Shown here in pieces: positions 42,928-57,455 of a stretch of DNA of 64,000 bases. The notes below the pieces were generated by a model. That model ran no database searches and was not told the origin of the DNA. It was given only the letters and a program-made list of their open reading frames with translations. Within the stretch, counting starts at the first letter, position 1. Each line of letters opens with the position of its first letter. Source of the DNA: Hirsutella rhossiliensis (Eukaryota; Ascomycota; Sordariomycetes; Hypocreales; Ophiocordycipitaceae); NCBI RefSeq assembly GCF_020360975.1, contig NW_025408669.1:2480001-2544000 (forward strand). Direction: 5' to 3'. Made by a program: the position numbers and the translations under genes.

Positions 42928-45900
42928 TATAAGGAACGGTGTTCCTACTATAAATAAAGCAGCTATAATATACTCTCCCGATTATATAAGCTAATAAGTA
43001 GTATATTAATTATAGACAAAATCTCATCCTATAGAGCAAGAATCGCTCGTTATTTTGCATGTCATTATGCATTAAACGGGTTGCCGGTTATCGTATAATC
43101 GGGAATCGAAGGAACAGAGCTAGCTTAGAATGCTAGCTAAGACCTCTTAAGAACACCGGCACGACCAACCTCCTCTAAACACGAATATCAGTGGAACCAA
43201 GACACTTCCAGATTCACTCGAGATATCACGGAATTCCCTAGTCTTAGGGCTATACGGCAGCCTAAATCTGGTCCCGAAAGGTTCTTCCGTTCAGCTACAA
43301 TTGTCTATATAAGACAGCATGTCCGCTGGTAGATAGATAGAGAATCATAAACTTCAACACCTCTTCCACACACTAATACACTACCAATAAATTCCGTTGA
43401 AAATCCTACCTTATACTCCTTCTTCCCCTCTATCACGTAGTTTTACGTGATTCCTTGATTTCCCAAAATTCCGCTTTTGCTCATATACCTTAAGAGGTTA
43501 TAAGCCCGGCTTACTCCTTTTAAGCCGGGAAATCAACTTATACCTTTGAAATTCCTTGTCGAAATACCCGATCAAAATTCCTTTCGAAAATCCTCCTAAC
43601 GACTTTTTCTACCTTCCTACGCTCTTAAACTCCCGCCTAGACTTCTCGATCCCTATAAACGAAATAATACCGAATTTATATAAAATAGGTAGACAAAAAG
43701 AATATAAATTCTCTAGACTTAAGGGAAATTTAAATTATACTCTTTAGACTACGAGGATGAGAGCTATCCTTACTAAGGAAAAGCTTATCGCTACCTTAGA
43801 GTAAGAAAATCATATAAAGACTATAGAAGCTTTATCCTAGATTTTTCTTCGAGTCGAAGATGGCCCTTTAATGCAAATTAAGCATTTAACAAATGCTAAA
43901 GCTGCTTAGGATGAGCTTATAAAGCTATATAATCCGTCGAATTTCTCGTCGAATTATTTACTTATAAAGCAGCTCTTTAATCTTAGTCCCTCGGGCTCTA
44001 ATTTAGAGAAATACCTTTATAAGGTAAAAGAAATCTACGAGGATTTAAAATCCCGTAATATAGAAATTCTAGAAGTTATCCTTATAGCATGGATTATTAA
44101 TTGCCTTAATAAGGAATTTAGAAGCTATATTACAAATATTACGCAGAGCCTTAGGCATGATTCTGCGGCGTTTACCCTCGAATCCCTAACAGCTAGTCTT
44201 TTAGACGAAGCTAGAAGAATAGAGGATATAGATAAATCTTCGGAGAAAGCCTTCCTAATATAAAGGAAGCCTTAGAAATCCCGTAGAAATTCTACGGATA
44301 CTCCTTATTATAAGGAATGCAAAAAACCAGGGCATTTTATAGTAAATTGCTATAAATTACACCCGAATAAGGCTCCTGCTTATTAGGTTTTAAATAAAGG
44401 AAAGAAGGACGATAGGACTCGAATTTCTAAGAAGAGAAAATCTTCTTCTTTATCTTCTTCTTCTAGGAAGAAATCCCCTTTTAGTAGTGTTTCTACTACT
44501 AATAAAAGAAGGAAGGCTCGAATTATAGAGCTAGAGTCCGATTCGGACGATAGTAATAAGGTCTTAAATATAGCTTCGCAAGAGAATATAGACCTAGATA
44601 TCGACCTTATAGACCTTTCTAGGGCTCCGACCCCTATGCAAACGTCTAAGGATTTAGAGGTAATTTTAACCTCTATAAATACCCCTATAGTAGAAGCTAA
44701 TAAAGACTCTCTTTAGGACCTCTAGAAGCCTCGATTCCTAGAATAAAGGAATTAGTCTTAAAGGCAAGAGAGGAGGATTTCCTAGTTATAAGAATAAAAG
44801 GATCTTTGATTTTATCTATAATACCGGAGCTACTAGGCATATAGTATCTAATAAGAATTTCCTTATTAACTATAAAGAAATTAAGTCTAAAGTTTGCTAG
44901 GAAAAGCTTCCTTTATATTAGTAAAGGAAAGGGGACTTAGTATTTAAGTTCCCGTATAGTAGAAAAGGTATATCCTTGAGACTGCTTTTATATACCCGAA
45001 TTAGGGGTAAATATACTATCCCAATCTTATTTTAATAATACCTATGCCTTAATAGGAGGAAATAAAGTCCTTTTATTAGATAATAAGGCTAAGGTCCTTA
45101 CTAAAGGATTTCTTAGAAATAAATTATATTATATTCCTATAGAACCTTTATTAGAAAGCTAATCGATCCTTATTACGTCTTTAAAAGCAAAGGATATAGA
45201 TTTTTATACTTAGCACTTACGCTTAGGGTATATAAATAGTAGGGCTATTTTAGAAATATTAAAAAGATATAATAAGGATATAAAAATGCCTCTAGAAGAG
45301 GAAAATAAAATAAGGTAATGCGAAATATATATTAGAGCTAAAGCAACGAATAAGGTTAATAAACAACCTTCGTATAAGTCTTATTCTTATTTAGAAAAAA
45401 TAGTATTAGATATTTAAGGGCTAATTAAAGTGCCTACTTATAATAAATATCACTATTATATTTCTTTCCTAGACGTAGGAACCCGATATCTAGAAATATA
45501 CCTTCTTCGAAAAAAGGGAGAAGCTCTAGATAGGTTCCTAGAATTTAAAAATAGGGTAGAAAATAACCCTAAAAATACTAGGATTAGAGAAGCATTTTCT
45601 GATAATGCTAAAGAATTTATATATAAAATAAAGCTCTATTGCGAAAAGAAGGAATTACCTTTAATTCTAGTCCTCCTAGGACGCCGGAATCTAACGGTAG
45701 AATAAAAGAATAAATCGTACTATATTAGAAAAGTACGAGCTCTTTTATTTACTGCTAGGCTTCCTAAATATCTATAGGAGAAGCTATTTTAATAGCTACC
45801 TATTTATATAATAGATCACCGCATTCTGCGATAGGATTTAAAAGTCCTATAGAAAGAGGATAATATAATACTACCCTTCGAGACCTTAAATAAAATTAAG

Positions 45901-48900
45901 ACCTTCGGAAGCCTTATATATTATAAGAATAAAGACCCTAAAGATAAGCTAGATAATAGAGCTTTTAAGGGAATAATAGTAGGCTATTTAGAAAATGTAT
46001 ATAAAATCTAGGATTTTTCTAAGAGAAAGATTACTATCTCTAGAGATATTACTATACTAGAAAATAAATTTATAAAAAATCTAGAAATCTCTAGTAGTAA
46101 TAATACCTTTGATTTTAATTCTATTCCGAATAAAGATAAGCTAGAAAGCTATATCCTATAGAGGAAGCTACTAAAGAACCTAGAGATAAAAGTCCCTCGC
46201 CCTTTATAGAAGAGTCTCTAAATAACGATCCTATTCCTACTACTAGTAAAATAGTAGTAGAATTACCTAAGAAGCTAGAAGGGTTCGATTCTAACTATAT
46301 CGAATACCTAACGTTAATTTATTTCTAAACTGCGATTTTATAGAGTTAATTCTAGCTAGTATAGAAAATCAGGATCTAAAAATTCTAAAGACCTATAAAC
46401 AGGCAATAAATAGCCCTGAAATAGCATTTTAGAAAGATGCTATAATTAAGGAAATTATCTAGCTAATTAAATATAAAACTTAGGAATTTTCCTACCTCCC
46501 TAGGGATAGGGAGGCTATAGGAGGCCGCTAGGTCTATACTATTAAGAAGGATAGTTAAAATAATATAATAAAATATAAAGCCCGTTTCGTAATATAGGGA
46601 TTTAAGCAGATCTATGGCTTAGATTTCCTAGATACCTTCTCGACTACGGCTAGACCCGAATCTATTAGAATTCTACTTATTTTAGCTATTATCTACGAAT
46701 TCGAAGCTTTGCAAATAGATATAATAAATGCCTTCGTATATACCGATATAAATAGCGAAGTATATATCGATCTTCCTATAGGCTACGAAGAATACGCTCT
46801 TAAAGAATATTATTTAAAACATAGATTAGCTTATAGAGCTAAAGGAATTAAATTAACTAAATTCCTAGACCTATATAAAACCGGTTAAATTAAAGCAAAG
46901 CTAAAGAAAGCATTATATAGCCTAAAATAAAGTCCTAAGCTCTAGTATAATTATTTAAAAATTATACTAAATAATCTCGGATTTCTTCCTCTTTTAATAG
47001 ACGACGGAGTATTTATAAATAAGGACTATAGTATAGCCTTAGCAATTTACGTCGACGACTTTCTTATAGTAGGGCCCTCTAAATCTATAATAGAAGAAAG
47101 ATTATTTAAAGAATTATCTAAATTCCTAGATTTTACTATCTTAGGAGATATAAAAGACTTCTTATATCTAAATATTATAATAAACGGAGAAAATAAAGAG
47201 CTATATATATCCTAAGAAAATTATACCTTAAATAAATTAAAGGAATTTAATAAAGAAGGTTTAGGAACTTCGAATTTACCCGCTATAGTAGGCTTTAAGC
47301 TTATAAAAGCAAAGGAATTACCTTCTAAGGAAGATATATTGCAATTTTAGAAAGAAATAGGATCTCTATTATACTTAGCCTTATTTACAAGGCTAGATAT
47401 CTTATATTCTGTAATTTCCTGCGCTAGATTCGCGGCTAAGCCCGACTAGACGCATTTTAAGGCTTTAAATATAATTTAGAAATATTTAAATAAATTCCCT
47501 AGCCTAAAGATTAAATATAATTATAATATCCCTTTACCTATCTATATATAAAGAGTTTTACCGACTCTAGCTAGGCGTCGGATTTAACGGACGGAAAATC
47601 CTTTCCGGTTACTATTTTTATATATATAATAATATAATAAGCTAGGCTTACTCTAAGCAGAAAGCCGTTGCCCTTTCTACCTACGAAGCAGAGTATATTA
47701 GCCTTAGGAGGCAAATAAAGCTGTTTATTTAAATATGCTTTTTAAAAATATTACTAAGGATCTATCTATTAAGATTCCTAATACTATACCTCTTATTTTA
47801 ACGGATAATACTGCTGCTATTAAATTAGCAGAAAATCCGGAATTTTATAAAAGGTCTAAGTATATAAGATTAGCCTATTACTATACTAGAACTAGTATAA
47901 GAGAAGGGGAAATTAGAGTTTTTTATATTAAATTAGAAAATAATATAGCTAATATTTTTACGAAGGAATTAAGACCTAGATTACTCTATAAACTTAGAAA
48001 CGGTCTATCCTTAATATAAGTTCCTAAGCAATTAAAAGGGGTTTTTAGATATTTCTTATACTTTCTATATCTTTCCCCTACTAGGTTTTTCCTTTTTAGG
48101 TTTCCTAGAGAAATATTTACTAGGTTTTTATCTATTAAGATTTTCCTAGCAATAATAGGTTTTACCTTATATAAGGTTATCCTATAAATAATTATTATAA
48201 CTATAGAATTTTTCCTACTATAGGTTTTTCTATTAGTATATACCTAAGGATTTTATTTTCCTAAGAAAGAATAGGTTTTTATATATCCTATTAAGGGATA
48301 AGAATGGTTTTCCTATATTAGGTTTCTACCCTATATATATACTACTATAAATAAATTAGTAAAGAGTATATAAATCTACTCTTTAAGGGAGGCTATAAGG
48401 AACGGTGTTCCTACTATAAATAAAGCAGCTATAATATACTCTCCCGATTATATAAGCTAATAAGTAGTATATTAATTATAGACAAAATTTCATCCTATAG
48501 AGCAAGAATCGCTCGTTATTTTGCATGTTATTATGCATTAAACGGGTTGCCGGTTATCGTACAATCGGGAATCGAAGGAACAGAGCTAGCTTAGAATGCT
48601 AGCTAAGACCTCTTAAGAACACCGGCACGACCAACCTCCTCTAAACACGAATATCAGTGGAACCAAGACACTTCTAGATTCACTTAAGATATCACGGAAT
48701 TCCCTAGTCTTAGGGCTATACGGCAGCCTAAATCTAGTCCCGAAAGGTTCTTCCGTTCAGCTACAATTGTCTATATAAGACAGCATGTCCGCTAGTAGAT
48801 AGATAGAGAATCATAAACTTTAACACCTCTTCTACACACTAATACACTACTAATAAATTCCGTTGAAAATCCTACCTTATACTCCTTCTTCCCCTCTATT

Positions 48901-48961
48901 ACGTAGTTTTACGTGATTCCTTGATTTCCTAAAATTCCGCTTTTGCTTATATACCTTAAGA
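42928..48961 (+). mobile_element. Copia-B copy 2, complete element
   Basis: A 6,034-bp element with two 568-bp LTRs (42928-43495 and 48394-48961) and a perfect duplication AAGAT (42923-42927 and 48962-48966), inserted in Copia-A copy 2. The LTRs differ only by scattered C/T and G/A changes. The primer site GGTTATAAGCCC (43496-43507) is a one-base RIP variant of the half-iMet-tRNA type seen at 32433. AAGGGAGGC before the 3' LTR serves as the polypurine tract. Confidence 0.95.
43741..48019 (+). pseudogene. Gag-Pol of Copia-B copy 2, stop-ridden
   Basis: Order Gag, integrase, reverse transcriptase, RNase H fits Copia. Gag core near 43900-44230 (LYNPSNFSSNYLLIKQLFNL); zinc knuckle YKECKKPGHFIVNC, with Tyr where the first Cys belongs, as expected of TGY to TAY. 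Integrase near 45430-45990 (FSDNAKEF; FKGIIVGY). RT with intact YVDD at 47048-47059. RNase H end at 47735-48019 (LILTDNTAAIKLAENP, then KRSKYI; NIFTKEL), where Tyr and Asn replace the usual His and Asp. Many TAG and TAA codons sit at former CAG/CAA/TGG sites, consistent with RIP rather than drift. Confidence 0.92.
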
Positions 48962-50150
48962 AAGATAAAGCTACTAACTACTATATATAGAGCGATAATA
49001 AAATCTATTAATACTATAAAGCTAATCTCTTTTTAAGAAAAAGAGACTCCTAGGTAGTTACTTTTAAAGCCTAAGACCTTAATAGCTCCCTTAAAGGGCT
49101 ATATAACTAACCGTATTAAGAAGACCTATATAGTATACTTAGGAGCCTTTTCTACTAAAAACCTACTAGCTTCTTTATAGCTAGCTAAGTAAGAAGAAAT
49201 CCTTAAGGAAGCTAACTAATACTTCTTAATAAAAGCTCTTTCTAGCTAGTAGCTATAGGATATATCTCTACTAATAAAGCCTATTAGTAACGGTTACTTA
49301 ACTATCTTTTAAGAAGCTAGCTAGGAACTAAATAAAGAGGCTACTAGAGTATAATAGTAAGTAGTCTTATTCCTTTAAAGCTAGCACTTAACCTAGACGG
49401 CTCGACCTACTACCCCTATAGCTGCTACTACTACTTCCCCTCTAGCTCCTCCTCCCTTAAGAGCCTTAACGCCGTCTATAACTATAGCTACTGCCCTAGC
49501 CCTAGCTCCGTCTCTTACTCCGGGCCCGTCTATAGTCCCGTTAGTCCGTCCGGCCCGACTAGTCCCTTAATAGACCTTTTAGTCCGTTAGTCGAAAAATT
49601 AAGGAACTAGTCGAAATCGAACCTCGTTAAAACTAGTAATAAGGGGTAAAAAAGGGGGGTTTTTAAGTAGACCTTCTAAACTAAGATAAGGATTCCTTAA
49701 AAAAATAAAAGACTAAACGAAATAGCTACTTAGCCTATAAATCCCTAGGCTATAGGTTATTATAATACTAATAGGTCTTTAAAGAAAACTAACTTGAAGG
49801 ATTTAACCTTTTAAAGAGGCTATAAGAAATAATATAATAGTCTTTTAAAGAGGACCCCTTATTATAGAAGAAGATAAATAAGATTTAAGTTACTAAGAAA
49901 TAGTAACTTACGCTACTACCCTTATTTAAGCTATAAATTTAAGGAAAAATTATTAGTATAGTAAATTAAGCCTTTATCTTCCTTATAGATTAATAAGACC
50001 GCTTATTAAGACCTTTTAATTATCCCCTATAAAAATTAGTAAGTATTAACTTTAGTACTTCCCTTAATATTTATAATACTCTCTTATAATTCTAGTCCTT
50101 TAAGAAGGTATAAAGGGAATACTTTATTACTAGGGAATTAACTATATAGA

Positions 50151-50718
50151 TCTTAAGGTATATAAGCAAAAGCGGAATTTTAGGAAATTAAGGAATTACG
50201 TAAGACTACGTAATAGAGGAGAAGAAGGGGTATAAGGTAGGATTTTTAATAGAATTTATTAGTAGTATATTAGTGTATAGAAGAGGTGTTAAAGTTAATA
50301 ATTCTCTCTCTATCTACTAGCGGACATGCTATCTTATATAGACAATTATAGCTAAACGGAAGAACCTTTTAGGACTAGATTTAGGCTGCTATATAGCCCT
50401 AAGACTAAGGAATTTAGTAATACCTTAAGTGTATTAGGAAGTGTCTTAGTTCTACTAATATTCGTGTTTAAAGGAGGTTGGTCGTGCTGGTGTTCTTAAG
50501 AGGTCTTAGCTAGTATTTTAAGCTAGCTCTATTTCTTCGATTCCCGATTATACGATAACCGGCAACCCGTTTAATGCATAATAATATGTAAAATAACGAG
50601 CGATTCTTGCTCTATATTATAAGATTTTGTCTATAATTAATATACTACTTATCGGCTTATATAATCGGGAAAGTATATTATAGCTGCTTTATTTATAGTA
50701 GGAACACCGTTCCTTATA
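50151..50718 (-). repeat. Solo LTR of Copia-B inside Copia-A copy 2
   Basis: 568 bp in minus orientation, flanked by the perfect duplication ATAGA (50146-50150 and 50719-50723). Copia-A internal sequence continues on both sides without loss. Confidence 0.93.
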
Positions 50719-51166
50719 ATAGATAAAGGAATATAGAAGGGTGAATTTTACGATAAAATTACCTAATAGGTTTATATAAGTTCTTTAATAAAAAAGGGTA
50801 GCTTTTTACCTTAAATTTTTAACGAGCTTAATTTCCCTTTACCTTTTTTAAGAGAAAGGGATTTTCTAAGATATAACGTCTAAGCCTATAAGGCTAGTTA
50901 AAAAGAATTAGATAATTAAGCTTATTAAGGAGAAATTCGGTTAATTTATTCTCGAATTTTAACCTATCCTTAGGAAGGAATCTCTTAAGAAGTTAGCTTT
51001 CCCTACTAAGAAGGTAGGTTCTAAGGACCCTCTTTTAGTAGCCTAAGAAGATAGCTTTCTTTAGCACGTATAACTTAGTTACCTAGGCCCCCTAGCTTTA
51101 TATACGCTAGGCTAATACTAGGGCGTATAAATAAGGGGCTTAAAGACTATTAAATATAAGTACTAT

Positions 51167-54100
51167 TCTCGCGAAGAGAGATACGAGAAGTATATAAAAA
51201 TGCACGAAGGTGAAATTAGAAGTAAGGGGTCGGATAGGCAGGGCAGAGAGATATAATTCTTACGGGAGCAGGAATTGCGGTAGGGGAGTGATTGTTATAT
51301 TACCTTAATTGTCCTTCTTTCCTCTATCTAATGCCCCTCTTTATACCCGTCTAGCATCTCGATTAACAAAGAAGATCCTGCTTAAAGAAGCTACTAATGT
51401 CCTTTCGACTACTAAGCTTTTTGCCGGTTTTTCCCCTCCTTTCTAGCCGTTGCTAGCCTATCCGTCTTATCTCTCGCTACCTCTATAGGAAGCCATCGCT
51501 ACTTCTACTTCCCCTTATACCCCTACCCTCCTTTCTGCACCTCTTTTTAGCTCCTTCTTCCTTCTTCTATACCGGGTGTTTTTAGCTTCCTTAGTTCCTT
51601 ATGCTAAGGGATATCTCCGAGAACTATAAAATTAGGCCACGCTTCGCGACACACCCCCTTAGCTATAGCCTGCCCCTTAAGGGCATAGCTAATATAGCTT
51701 CGGGCTAGTAAGCGTATAGAGGAGGTTCTTAGCTCTATACTTCTCCCTTTACTCGAGGAAAGCAGGGGCCCTTTTAGGTCCCTAGGCTCTTTTAGACCTA
51801 CTTAAGGAAAAGGGGCCTAAAGAGGGGAAAGTCCTATAAGAAAAAGGGGGAAAAACCTAATTAAAATAGGGGGCCCTCTAGAGGGAAAAGCCTCTTCCTT
51901 TTCTTTAGCTATAGACGTTACCTTCTCGTACGTGCTATTAGCTCCTCTCGTAGACTCTTAAGGCGGGCCTCTAAGGATAGCTTTTCTCGAACGTCTTCTA
52001 GCCCTATTTACTATAAAAAGACAGCCAGCTTCTACTTCGATAAGGGCTTCGTAAGACCGTCGGCTTTTATTAATACCGTTAGAACCTAACGGACGGAAAT
52101 AAGTCCCCTTTAGACCTCTTAGCGTAACTAATACTAGTAAATATCGATATACTATAGCCGGGTCGATAGCTTACTATTTTCCTCCGTAAGAATCTATATA
52201 GTCTACGTATTATCGTATTTTATAGCTAACGGGGACGGAATTTATAGTCGTAACGATATTAGTAGCCGGCTAAGGAAAATCGCTTCTTTTAACGCTTCTA
52301 AAAGAGCTAGTAGCTCTGCCTCTATACTCGAAGTTATAACGGTGGCTTATTTCGAAGCTCTCTAAGCAATAGTTCCTCTAAAAAGGGATATAATATACCC
52401 CTATAAGCTCTTTCTATCTAAGGAATTATCTATAAAGGACGAATCGCTTAAATAGAGGAAGATTTCTATAGCTTATTTCTTCCTTTCTAGCCCTCCTAGG
52501 CGTAGACTATATAATCTCGTTAAATAGAGATAAAGGATAGCTCTATCTACTAGTTCTTAATGCCTAGGGCTAGGATTCTAGTTATGCCTAGCTAGCCGGG
52601 AGACCGTAAAAGAGATATCCGGTCTAGTAGAAATAGCTAAAAAAAGCAGGGAGCCTACCTTTTATTAATATTAGTATTTCTCTTACTCCCTAGCTTAAAA
52701 GGACGGATTAAGTAAAAGCTCTTCGTCTAATATAGGCATAGAGGGAAGCTTCTTATCGAGGGAATTAGGGAGGAATTTATAAGCGACCTTATCGATATAG
52801 GCGTCCTAGGTAAGCTAGATAGTCCGTTAGGACCTATTCTAAAGGATTTATATCCCTAGGAACCACTTTAGCTCCCCTAGCCTAGTTATCTTATACCTTT
52901 ATTATAGGCCTCGTATAGCCTCCCTAGTAGTAGCTTCTTCCTCTTTTAGGTAGGCCTAGATAATATTATCGACGTAGAAGAAGACCGTGATTTTTTCCTT
53001 CTACATTATACACGGTTCCTAAGGGACTTTCTTAAAGCCTAGGGCTTCGAGGGAACCTATTAAATGCTATTGCTAAAGAAGGGGTGATCTTTGTAGTCCG
53101 TATAGAGCTTTCCTAAGCTATAGAACCTTTCCTAGCTATTAGAAGCTTAGTAGAAGGCGTATATAGATAACTTCTTCTTCTTCCTTAAGTAGACAGTTAA
53201 TAAAGGCGTTAACTATATCTATCTATTCGAGCTCGAGGTCGAATTCTGCTGCTATAGCTATAAGGGTCCGAAAAGACATCCCTACTAGGGTGGTTGCCCT
53301 AGTAGGTAGATCCCCTTTTTCCTATTAATTCCTATAGACAACTAGCCGGGCTTTATACTTTTAAAGGAAGCCGTGTTTATTAGTCTTATAGATAAAGACC
53401 TACTTATAGCTAAGGACCTATTTTCCTCTTACCTTTTCCTTAAGGACCTCTTCGAAAGACCCTATCTCTTCGTATAAGGCTAGGTAGTCTTTCTAGGCCT
53501 AGAAAAACTAGTCTCTAAAGGGGTGTTTTTCTAGCTGCTTCTAGTTTACTAGTAGGTCTAGGAGGTCTCTTTTATATACCTTCCTTGCTAATAGCTATAG
53601 CTTAAAGAGCCGGCCTACTATAAACGCTCCGTAGGAACCGTCTTCTATTAGCGTTAGGTAGAAGTCGGAAAAACGATCGAAATAAGGGAGAGGTTAGTCT
53701 TCTTTCGTATCGGGCCCTATACCTTCCTTTGCTTCTCGAAGCAGGGATAAAAAGGCAGCCGGGTAATCCTTTAAGATAGGTGCCTTTCCTACCCCCTTAG
53801 GGGTCGAGATAGGAAGACTAACTAAAAAAGCTGCTCTTAGATCTTCTTCTTACGTAGGAGGAGGCATAGGTAGGTAGGCGTATTCTAGCTCTACCGCTTT
53901 CCTATAGTCTCCTTCTTCGTCTAGATTATATAATCTAGTAGCTTCCTCTTTTTCTTCGAAGTTAGTATTATCCTCGACTACTTCGACGTTAGTTTCTTCT
54001 TTTATTTCCTTATCTAGGACCTCTTCTTAAGACTATTAGGAAGGGGGGATTTAAATCTTCTAAATTAGCTAACGTTATAAGAGTAAGAGGGGCTATTAAT

Positions 54101-57100
54101 CCCTCTTTCTATTAAAGAAGCTAGATTCGTTAAAAATTATATCCCTAGTTAAAATAACCTTCTATAAAAGAGGAATCTAGATCCGGAAGATATTTATAGA
54201 ATTATAACTAACGAGGTAACTAATAAAGGCTCTAAGATTAAGCTTTCTTTTCTTCTTCCTTTTTAGCTATATATCGGTAGTTATTGCGTATGCCTTATAG
54301 CTATAGGCATAAAGGTAGGCTAGCGAGGCCCTCTTTTTTATAAAGAGCTTAAGGGGGGATTTCTAGTCTATTCCTTAGTTTAGTCCCCTAGGGTCCTTAG
54401 GGTCCCTAGGGGTCTAGTTTTAAAGGTAATAGGCGGTCTTAATAATTTCCCTCTAAAGGTCGTATAGAAGCCTTATAGTAAGTCTTATCGTATAGGCCCT
54501 TTCTATTATAGCACCCCCTAATCTTTCTGCCCCTCCGTTCTAGGCCTAGGTATTCGATACTAATAGGAGGGGTAAAATGCCCTTTTTTCGAAGCTAATTT
54601 AAGATATCCTTTATAAATAGCTCTCTATTAGACTATATCTTCTTTACCTTATAGCTAAAGTAGGATTTTATCTAATTAACGAAGTCTTAGAGGGTAAACT
54701 AGTTATACTTACTTAGGTAGGTCTATAAGAAATAGGGGAAAACTATTCCTAAAAAAGCGTCTATAAAAAACATTACCCTAATAAAGCTTTCCTAATCCTT
54801 AGAGACGTCGGTCTAGTTAACCTAAATTTCCTTATATAGCTAGTCTAGCTATAAAGGCGTTCGTTTAGAAATTCGTCTCTTAGTCTTTCCTTAGCTATAG
54901 TATTCGTATTCGACGGTCTTTAGGCCCTTTATTTATACGCCCTATTATTAGCCTAGCTTATATAAAGCTAAGGGGCCTAGGTAACTAAGTCGTGCGTGCT
55001 AAAGAAGACCGTCTCCTTAGGCTGCTAGAAGAGGGTCCTTTAAACCTACCCTCCTTATAGGGAAAGCTAACTTCTCGAGAGATTCCTTTTTAAGGATAGG
55101 TCGGAATTCGAAAATAAATTAACCGAATTTTTCCTCGATAAGCCCGATAGTCTAATTCTTCTAAACTAGCCTCGTAGGCTTAGACGTCGTATCCTAAAAG
55201 ATTCCTTCCTCTTAAAGAAGGCGGAAGGAAATTAAGCTCGTTAAAAATTAAGGGCAAAAAGCTACCTTTTTTCGTTAAAGAATTCGTATAGACCTATTAG
55301 GTAATTTTATCGTAAAATCCACCCTTCTATATCCCTCTATCTATATAGTTAATTCCCTAGCAATAAGGTATTCCCTTTATACCTTCTTAAAGGACCGGAA
55401 TTATAACAGTATATTATAGATATTAAGGGAAGTACTAGAGTTAAGGATAGCTAATTTTCGTAGGGGATAGTTAAAGGGTCCTAACGGGTAGTCTTACTAA
55501 TCTATAGGGAAGACGAATACCGGATTTACTATACTAACGAATTTTCCTTAAATTTATAGTAGCTATATTAATTGCTATTTCCTAGTAACCTAAATCTCGT
55601 TTATCTTCTTCTATAATAAGGGGTCCTCCTTAAGAGACTATTATATTATTTCTTATAGCCTCTTTAAAGGGTTAAATCCTTTAAGTTAGTTTTCCTTAAA
55701 GACCTACTAGTATTATAATAATCGATAACCTAGGGATTTATATACTAGGCAGCCGTTTCGTCTAGTCTTTTATTTCTTCGAGGAATCCTCGTCCCGATTT
55801 AAAAGGTCTACTTAAAAACCCCCCCTTTTTACTCCTTATTACTAATATTAACGAGGTTCGATTTCGACTAGTTCCTTGATTTTTCGACTAACGGACTAAA
55901 AGGTCTATTAAGGGACTAGTCGGGCCGGTCTAACTAATAAGACAGGGGCCGGAGTAGAAGGAGGAGCCGAGGCCGGGCCTAGGGCAGCCGTTAAAGACGG
56001 TGTTAATGCTCTCGAGGGAGGAGGAGCCGGAGGGGCAATAGCCGTAGCAGTAGCAGCGGGAGCTATAGTAATAGGGGCTATAGCAGCTATAGGGGCAGCA
56101 GGTCGAGCCGTCTAGGTCGAGTGCTAGCTATAAAGGAATAAGACTGCTTACTATTATACTCTAGTAGCTTCTTTATTTAGTTCCTAGCTAGCTTCTCGAA
56201 AGATAGTTAAGTAACCGTTACTAATAGGCTTTATTAGTAGAGATATATCCTATAGCCGCTAGCCGGAAAGAGCTTCTATAAGGAAGTATTAGTTAGCTTC
56301 CTCGAGGATTTCTTCCTACTTAGCTAGCTACGAAGAAGCTAGTAGGTTCCTAGTAGAAAAGGCTCCTAGGTAGGCCGTATAGGTCTTCTTAATACGGTTA
56401 GTTATATAGCCCCTCGAGGGAGCTATTAAGGTCTCGAGCTTTAAAAGCTACTACTTAGGAGTCTCTTCCTCTTAAAGAGTAATTAGCTTTACGGTACTAA
56501 CGGATTCCGTTATCGCTATACGTATAGTAGTTAGTAGCTTTATCTCGTAAAGGTATTCCTTATAGTAACTCTCGTAGCTATCTAAGGTAGTAGAAAAAGC
56601 TCTTTATTATATAGAGGTTAGCTTAGAGAAGAGGGAATCTCCCTTTATAAATTCCGTTGCTCTAAGATAAAGAGGGGGCTTAAGAGGGTCCTACTTATTA
56701 AAGAAGACTAGGTTATAGATAGTCCTATCTATACGAGCCCGTAGCTCCTTTACCTATTTATCTTAATCTTAGGGCTCTATAAGAATCGTTTTATAGACTA
56801 TAGGGATAGTAAAGGAGTCGTTTTTCGATATCGTTATAGGAGAGGAGGGGTAGAAAAGTCGGTTAAAAATCGGCTTTTCTAGTAAGAGGGGTAAAAGGGA
56901 GCTACGAGGGATATAAGAAAGGTGCCTTTTATAGTAGCTAGAAGGTATAGGAATTCTATTCCTCCTAGGCTTATAACTCTTATAAAGAGAGATATAAGAA
57001 GTATATATAAAATATATAAAGGTAAAATTAAAAGTAAGAGGTCGGATAGGTAGGGTAGAGAGATTTAATTCTTATAGGGGCAGTAATTATAGTAGGGGAG

Positions 57101-57455
57101 TAATTATTATATTTCCTTAATTATCCTTCTTTCCTTTATCTAACGCCCCTCTTTATACCTATCTAGTATCTTAATTAATAAAGAAGATCCTACTTAAAGA
57201 AGCTACTAATATCCTTTTAACTACCGAGCTTTTTTACTAGTTTTTCCCTTCTTTTCTAGCCGTTGCTAGTATATCCGTCTTATCTCTCGCTACCTTTATA
57301 GGAAGCTATCGCTACTTTTACTTCCCCTCTTACCCCTACCCTCCTCTCTATACCTCTTTTTAGCTCCTTCCTTAAAACCTGTTTTTTAGCTTCTTAGGTC
57401 CCTCGTGCTAAGAGATATCTCCGAGAACTACGAAATTAGGCTACGCTTCGCGATA
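51167..57455 (-). mobile_element. Copia-A copy 3, complete, inverted
   Basis: LTRs at 51167-51651 and 56978-57455. The left one still ends CGCGACA, showing that the family LTR begins TGTCGCGAAG. On the minus strand the RT entry is readable near 53190-53310 (ATTLVGMSFRTLIAIAAEFD), and the catalytic box at 52965-52976 reads Y-V-D-N. A Pro/Ala-rich Gag tail lies near 55920-56110. RIP is lighter than in copy 2. Flanks ACTAT and CCTAG do not form a duplication, and host-element sequence is missing at this point, so the insertion was followed or accompanied by deletion or recombination. Confidence 0.88.

Noticed and set aside
45430..48019. Short open frames as independent genes (91 and 94 codons)
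   Set aside because: They are undamaged stretches of Copia-B integrase and RNase H between RIP-type stops.
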